From an uncultured bacterium (GTDB taxonomy: Bacteria; Verrucomicrobiota; Kiritimatiellia; RFP12; UBA1067), in contig CADCCQ010000003.1 of NCBI GenBank assembly GCA_902799955.1, positions 32,892 through 96,891 of the forward strand: a DNA stretch of 64,000 nt, read 5' to 3'. The position numbers and the translations under genes are program-made. This document shows, one piece after another, positions 60,035-64,000 of the stretch (positions are counted from its first letter, which is position 1; each line of letters opens with the position of its first letter). Below the pieces are notes generated by a model. It saw nothing but the letters and a program-made list of their open reading frames with translations. It was not told the DNA's origin and did not search any database.

Positions 60035-61156
60035 TCAGTTCTGTTCGATCCGCGCCGCCAGGTCGAACTCCATTCCGATGTACGGGGAATTTGTCGAGAG
60101 CGACGCGAAGGCGTCCGCCTCCACGCGCCGTCTTTCGCCTACGGAGACGTGCGTCCTGCAGCCGCTGGCGTCCATCGCGCGGCGGCAGGCCTCCGGAAGG
60201 AGGTCGCGGGGCATTGCGCTCCACGCGCGCGCCCAGGCGATGGGGTCCATGCCTTCCTCCTCGACCATGACGGACCACGTCGCGGCGAGGGCGGTCTCGA
60301 GTCCCGTTATGCCGTTGGCGGACTTCGCGAAGCCGCGGGACTTCGTCGCCGCCGGGTGCGGGGCGTGGTCGGTGGCGAACATGAGCCGCCCGCCCTTAAC
60401 CGCCTCGCGCAGCGCGGCGCGGTCCTCGTCGTTCCCCAGCGGCGGGGCCATCTTGAAGTTCGCGTCGTCGTCCGTCAGCGCCTCGCAGGAGAACATGAGG
60501 TGGTGGGGCGTCGCCTCCGCCGTTACGGGCAGACCCTCCCTCTGCGCGTCGATGACGAGCGATACGCCCTGCGCGGTGGAGATGTGCTGGATGTGCAGGC
60601 GGCACCCCGTTGTGCGGCAGAGCGATATGTCGCGGCGGACGGCGGCGGCCTCCGCCTCCGCCGGGATGACGGCGAGGCCGCGCGAGCGCGAGAGAGGGCA
60701 GTCCCTGATCACGCCGCCGGCGACGATCGTCGGGTCGAGTGCGTGGTCGCAGACGACGAGGCCGAGCGCGGCGGCGCGGCGCATCGCCTCCTCCATGACC
60801 CTGTCGTCGGAGACATACGAGCCGTCGTCGGTGAAGAACGCCGCGCCCGCCTCGGCGAGCGCCTCGAGCGCCGCGACCTCGCGGCCGAGGCGCCCCTTGG
60901 TGATGCACGCCGACGGGAAGAGAAGGGGGGCGGGGCCGTGGGCCTTTGCCCATGCGTCGCGCTTTGCGATCTGCGCCTTCACGAGGGCCGGGGAGTCGAT
61001 GGCGGGGGACGTGTTGGGCATCGTGACGACCGCCGCGAAGCCTCCACGCCGCGCGGCGGCGAGGCCGCTTTGCGTCGTCTCGGCCTCCGGGACGCCCGGG
61101 TCGCGGAAGTGGACGTGCACGTCCACGAACCCGGGGAAGGACAGTTCGCGGCTCAT
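60035..61156 (-). CDS. pyrC: Dihydroorotase, class I, N-terminally short
   Basis: 373 residues. [10 protein letters not shown] (His pair), [33 protein letters not shown] metal and substrate motifs. The first 45 residues of the usual beta-sandwich strand are missing and the C-terminal part is reduced, so this form is shorter than typical (about 430). Starts at ATG 61156 overlapping the gyrA stop (ATGA). Activity is likely but a non-catalytic helper form is possible. Confidence 0.85.
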   Translation of the reverse strand: MSRELSFPGFVDVHVHFRDPGVPEAETTQSGLAAARRGGFAAVVTMPNTSPAIDSPALVKAQIAKRDAWAKAHGPAPLLFPSACITKGRLGREVAALEALAEAGAAFFTDDGSYVSDDRVMEEAMRRAAALGLVVCDHALDPTIVAGGVIRDCPLSRSRGLAVIPAEAEAAAVRRDISLCRTTGCRLHIQHISTAQGVSLVIDAQREGLPVTAEATPHHLMFSCEALTDDDANFKMAPPLGNDEDRAALREAVKGGRLMFATDHAPHPAATKSRGFAKSANGITGLETALAATWSVMVEEEGMDPIAWARAWSAMPRDLLPEACRRAMDASGCRTHVSVGERRRVEADAFASLSTNSPYIGMEFDLAARIEQN

Positions 61157-63840
61157 GCCTCGACGCCGCCCGGGGCGTCGCTGCCGGAATCCGCGCTTTC
61201 GCCTGCCGCGCCAGATGCGTCTGGCGCGCCGGCCTCGGGCGCCGCAGGGGCGGGCGCCGCGTCGCCGCTTTCGGGGGCGTCGGCGACTTCGTCGTCGTTT
61301 TCGCCCTCGCAGACGGAGACGGAGACGAGCGTCGCGCCCTCGGAGAGGCGGACGAGCTTCACGCCCTGGGCCATGCGTCCCTGGACGCTGAAGTCGGAGA
61401 CTGCGCTCCTGACCATCTGCTGGTCGCTCGTGATGGAGATCACGCTCTCGTCGTCGGAGACCGCGTGCGCGGCGACAACCGCGCCGTTGCGGTCCGCGCC
61501 CTTGATGCCGATCATGCCCTGACCGCCGCGCCCGTGGCGCGTGAAGTCCTTGAACTCGCAGCGCTTGCCGTAGCCGTTGGCGGTCGCTATGAAGAGCGTC
61601 TTCCCGTCGTCGACGGCGTCGAGCGAGACGACCTTGTCGTCGCCCAGGAGGCGTATGCCCCTGACGCCCGTCGCCGCGCGGCCCATGCGCCTGACGTCGG
61701 ACGCCGCGAAGCGCATGGCCCTGCCGTTGCCGGTGAGCATGATCACGTCGTCGTCGGGCTTCACGAGCCTGACGTCGACGAGCGTGTCGCCGTCGTCGAT
61801 GTTGATCGCCTTGATGCCGTTGCGGTTCACGTTCTTGAAGTCGCCGAGCAGCGTCTTCTTCACCGTGCCGCCGCGCGTCGCGAAGAAGACGTCCACGTCG
61901 CCCTCGAAGGAGCGGATGGGCAGGAGGTTCAGGACCTGCTCGCCATCCTGGAGGTTCAGGAGGTTGATGAGCGGCCGCCCGAAGCTCGCCCTCGGGGCCT
62001 CCGGGATCTGGTAGGCGTCCTTCATGAAGAGGCGCCCGGTGTTGGTGAAGAAGAGGAGCGAGTCGTGGGTCTGCGCGACGAAGACGAGGCGGATGAAGTC
62101 CTCCTCCTTCACCTGCGCGCCCTTGATGCCGTGTCCGCCGCGCTTCTGCTCGCGGTACTCCGTCAGCGGGACGCGCTTGATGTAGCCGCGGTTGGAGAGG
62201 GTGATGACGCACGGCGCGTCGGGGATGAGATCCTTCATCGAGACCTCGTTCTCGTCGGCGACGATCTCGGTGCGCCTGGCGGCGTCGGGCCGCGCTGCGT
62301 AGCGGTCCCTGATGTCGGCGAGGTCAGTGCGGATGATGGCGTAGACGCGCTCCGGGTCGGCGAGGATCGCCTCGAACTCGGCGATCGCCGCGAGGAGCTT
62401 CGCTAGCTCCTCAGTGAGCTTGTCGCGCTCGAGCCCGACGAGCTGGTAGAGGCGCATCTCGAGGATCGCGTTCACCTGCTGGTCGGTGAAGCCGAAGCGC
62501 TCCACGAGGCGCGTCTTGGCCTCGTCGCGCGTCTTGGAGGAGCGGATGATGTGGACGACCTCGTCGAGGTTGTCGATCGCGAGCAGCAGCCCCTCGACGA
62601 TGTGCTTGCGCGCCTGCGCCTTCTTGAGCTCGAACCTGGTGCGCCGGGTGATGACGTCGAAGCGGTGGTCGACGTAGCAGCGGAAGAAGTCCTTCAGGTT
62701 GAGGAGCTTCGGGCGGCCGCCGTCGATGGCGAGCATGATCGCGCCGAACGTCGTCTGCAGCTGCGTGTGCTTGTAGAGGTGGTTGAGGACGATCTCGCCG
62801 ACGGCGTCGCGCTTCAGGTCTACGACGATGCATATCTCGTCCTCCTTCGCGCCCTTGCGCACGTTGCCCTTGGAGTCCTTGGTGTGCCCGCCGGAGAGGT
62901 CGCGGATGTTGCTGACGCCCTCGATCACCTTGTCCTTGACGAGGTCGGCCATGTGCTTTATCATCTCGGCCTTGTTGACGCCGTAGGGGATCTCTGAGAT
63001 GATGATCTGCGAGCGCCCGCCCTTGTCCTCGACGACCCTGGCCTTGCCGCGCACGGTGAGCTGCCCGCGGCCGAGCTTGTACATCGCGGCGATCCCGTTG
63101 TGCCCGCAGATCTGCGCGCCGGTCGGGAAGTCGGGTCCCTTCACGAACTGCATCAGGTCGTCCACGGTGCAGTCGTCGCGGTGCTGGACGTAGTAGTCGA
63201 TTCCGTCGCACAGCTCGCCGAGGTTGTGGGGCGGGATGTTCGTGGCCATGCCGACGGCGATGCCGCTGGAGCCGTTGAGGAGGAGGTTGGGGAGCTTCGC
63301 GGGGAGGACGGTCGGCTCCTCCAGCGTCTCGTCGAAGTTCGGCGCCATGTCGACGGTGTCCTTCTCCAGGTCGCCGAGCATCTCCTCGGTTATGCGCTCC
63401 ATCCTGACTTCGGTGTAACGCATGGCGGCGGCGCTGTCGCCGTCGATGGAGCCGAAGTTGCCGTGCCCGTCGACGAGCGGCGCCCTGAGCGAGAAGGGCT
63501 GGGCCATGCGGACGATCGTCTCGTACACGGCGCTGTCGCCGTGGGGATGGTACTTGCCGATGACGTCGCCCACGATGCGCGCGGACTTCAGGTGCTTCGA
63601 GTTCCAGGTGTTCCCCGCCTTGTACATGGCGAAGAGGCACCGGCGGTGCACGGGCTTGAGTCCGTCCCTGACGTCGGGGAGGGCGCGCCCGATTATGACG
63701 CTCATCGAGTAGTCGATGTAGTCGCGCGACATCGAGTCCTCGATGTTGATGTCCTCGAGGGCCGCCGTGCCCACGGCGACGGCGGGCTCGGCACCATTGA
63801 CTTCCTCGGTTCCAGCTGTGTCTTTTGTCTCTTCGCTCAT
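61153..63840 (-). CDS. gyrA: DNA gyrase subunit A
   Basis: 895 residues with [17 protein letters not shown], the quinolone region [20 protein letters not shown] (Ser and Glu at the classic resistance positions), the catalytic Tyr in [11 protein letters not shown], a GyrA box-like [11 protein letters not shown] and six C-terminal wheel repeats. The last 60 residues are acidic and Ala/Pro rich. N-terminus is 40 residues longer than E. coli. The -10 box is 8 nt before the start. Confidence 0.96.
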   Translation of the reverse strand: MSEETKDTAGTEEVNGAEPAVAVGTAALEDINIEDSMSRDYIDYSMSVIIGRALPDVRDGLKPVHRRCLFAMYKAGNTWNSKHLKSARIVGDVIGKYHPHGDSAVYETIVRMAQPFSLRAPLVDGHGNFGSIDGDSAAAMRYTEVRMERITEEMLGDLEKDTVDMAPNFDETLEEPTVLPAKLPNLLLNGSSGIAVGMATNIPPHNLGELCDGIDYYVQHRDDCTVDDLMQFVKGPDFPTGAQICGHNGIAAMYKLGRGQLTVRGKARVVEDKGGRSQIIISEIPYGVNKAEMIKHMADLVKDKVIEGVSNIRDLSGGHTKDSKGNVRKGAKEDEICIVVDLKRDAVGEIVLNHLYKHTQLQTTFGAIMLAIDGGRPKLLNLKDFFRCYVDHRFDVITRRTRFELKKAQARKHIVEGLLLAIDNLDEVVHIIRSSKTRDEAKTRLVERFGFTDQQVNAILEMRLYQLVGLERDKLTEELAKLLAAIAEFEAILADPERVYAIIRTDLADIRDRYAARPDAARRTEIVADENEVSMKDLIPDAPCVITLSNRGYIKRVPLTEYREQKRGGHGIKGAQVKEEDFIRLVFVAQTHDSLLFFTNTGRLFMKDAYQIPEAPRASFGRPLINLLNLQDGEQVLNLLPIRSFEGDVDVFFATRGGTVKKTLLGDFKNVNRNGIKAINIDDGDTLVDVRLVKPDDDVIMLTGNGRAMRFAASDVRRMGRAATGVRGIRLLGDDKVVSLDAVDDGKTLFIATANGYGKRCEFKDFTRHGRGGQGMIGIKGADRNGAVVAAHAVSDDESVISITSDQQMVRSAVSDFSVQGRMAQGVKLVRLSEGATLVSVSVCEGENDDEVADAPESGDAAPAPAAPEAGAPDASGAAGESADSGSDAPGGVEA

Positions 63841-63848
63841 ATATGGAT

Positions 63849-63854
63849 ATTATA
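63849..63854 (-). promoter_or_regulatory. Extended -10 box of gyrA
   Basis: On the minus strand ATGGTATAATATCC; ATG 63840 is 8 nt further, so the leader would be 0-3 nt. Confidence 0.7.
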
Positions 63855-63968
63855 CCATAAACAGGGTTAAAACGCGAGTGAAAACGCTAGGGAATATTCC
63901 GTCGGGTGCACCGAGAGATTTATGCAGGCACCCCCAAATTTCCGCTTGCATTTTCGATACGCATATAC

Positions 63969-63974
63969 TATAAT
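63969..63974 (+). promoter_or_regulatory. TATAAT box of the gene at the window end
   Basis: ACTATAATATATGCTATG; the ATG at 63982 is 7 nt after the box. Confidence 0.6.
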
Positions 63975-63981
63975 ATATGCT

Positions 63982-64000
63982 ATGAAAAACAAATCATCGA
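63982..64000 (+). CDS. Start of a CDS cut by the window end
   Basis: Codons read MKNKSS and then leave the window. Support is only the -10 box and the start codon, so identity is unknown. Confidence 0.4.

Overview
The window reads as a chromosome segment of a GC-rich Gram-negative bacterium. Three things point to the PVC superphylum, most likely a gut or anaerobic Kiritimatiellota/Verrucomicrobiota lineage: signal-peptide proteins with beta-helix or autotransporter-strand repeats, an FAD oxidoreductase with golvesin-like domains beside putative sugar- and glycerophosphodiester-degrading enzymes, and a MurA with Asp in place of the fosfomycin-target Cys. That placement is inference; no rRNA gene is present. 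Envelope genes (Tat, Pal, a secretin, an RND adaptor) show a two-membrane cell. Promoters are mostly extended -10 boxes of the form TGGTATAAT with poor -35 boxes, and several sit only 6-8 nt before the start codon, suggesting leaderless mRNAs.

Layout. 1-2.65 kb: folE (cut by the window edge), pdxY, murA. 2.65-4.35 kb: a REP-type tyrosine transposase (RAYT) inside a cluster of its own REP hairpins. 4.36-5.8 kb (minus): folD and a repeat-rich cyclase-fold-like protein. 5.9-12.2 kb: GspL-like, GspM/PilO-like and GspD secretin genes plus a coiled-coil protein. 12.2-19.4 kb: ychF, then a tightly packed run thrC, SurA-like chaperone, SpoU methylase, BatA/B-like protein, YbgC, queD, rsmD. 19.3-21.4 kb (minus): RND adaptor and an autoregulated TetR repressor. 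21.5-36.7 kb: beta-helix surface protein, phosphohexomutase, TPR lipoprotein, CvpA-like protein, acpP, pal, tatA/B, tatC, ktrB, lepA, uxaC, PPi/ATP phosphofructokinase, tRNA-Leu(TAA), rsmB. 36.7-38.1 kb: gene debris and a group II intron relic. 38.1-48.6 kb: a giant surface protein, the FAD oxidoreductase, a GH113-like protein, and a three-gene set (GDPD, half-length GlpT/UhpC-type transporter, HAD phosphatase) consistent with glycerophosphodiester use. 48.6-58.2 kb: a defence/mobile island with a wrecked RhuM-type gene, a frameshifted YhcG-type nuclease, an ORF6N protein and a complete four-gene LlaJI/McrBC-like restriction-modification system (N6A-type methylase, C5 methylase, McrB-like AAA motor, PD-(D/E)XK subunit). 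58.2-63.9 kb (minus): gyrA, pyrC, punA, xerD as a coupled operon.

The most unusual signal is not a gene but a set of dispersed repeats. One class is built from 7-9 nt tandem words (AGAGCTT, GGGGAAC, CCACAATT and others), often as two inverted arms around a short core. They fill intergenic gaps and have also entered coding sequence: two open-frame insertions in threonine synthase (one flanked by a 6-bp direct repeat that restores a normal reading frame when collapsed), one heptamer array in the transporter, and one insertion that splits the RhuM gene. Other classes are a GTGGGGA-CTC-TCCCC-type mini-palindrome, a promoter-bearing 60-bp cassette, a shared 94-bp leader in front of two defence-island genes, and the REP hairpins.
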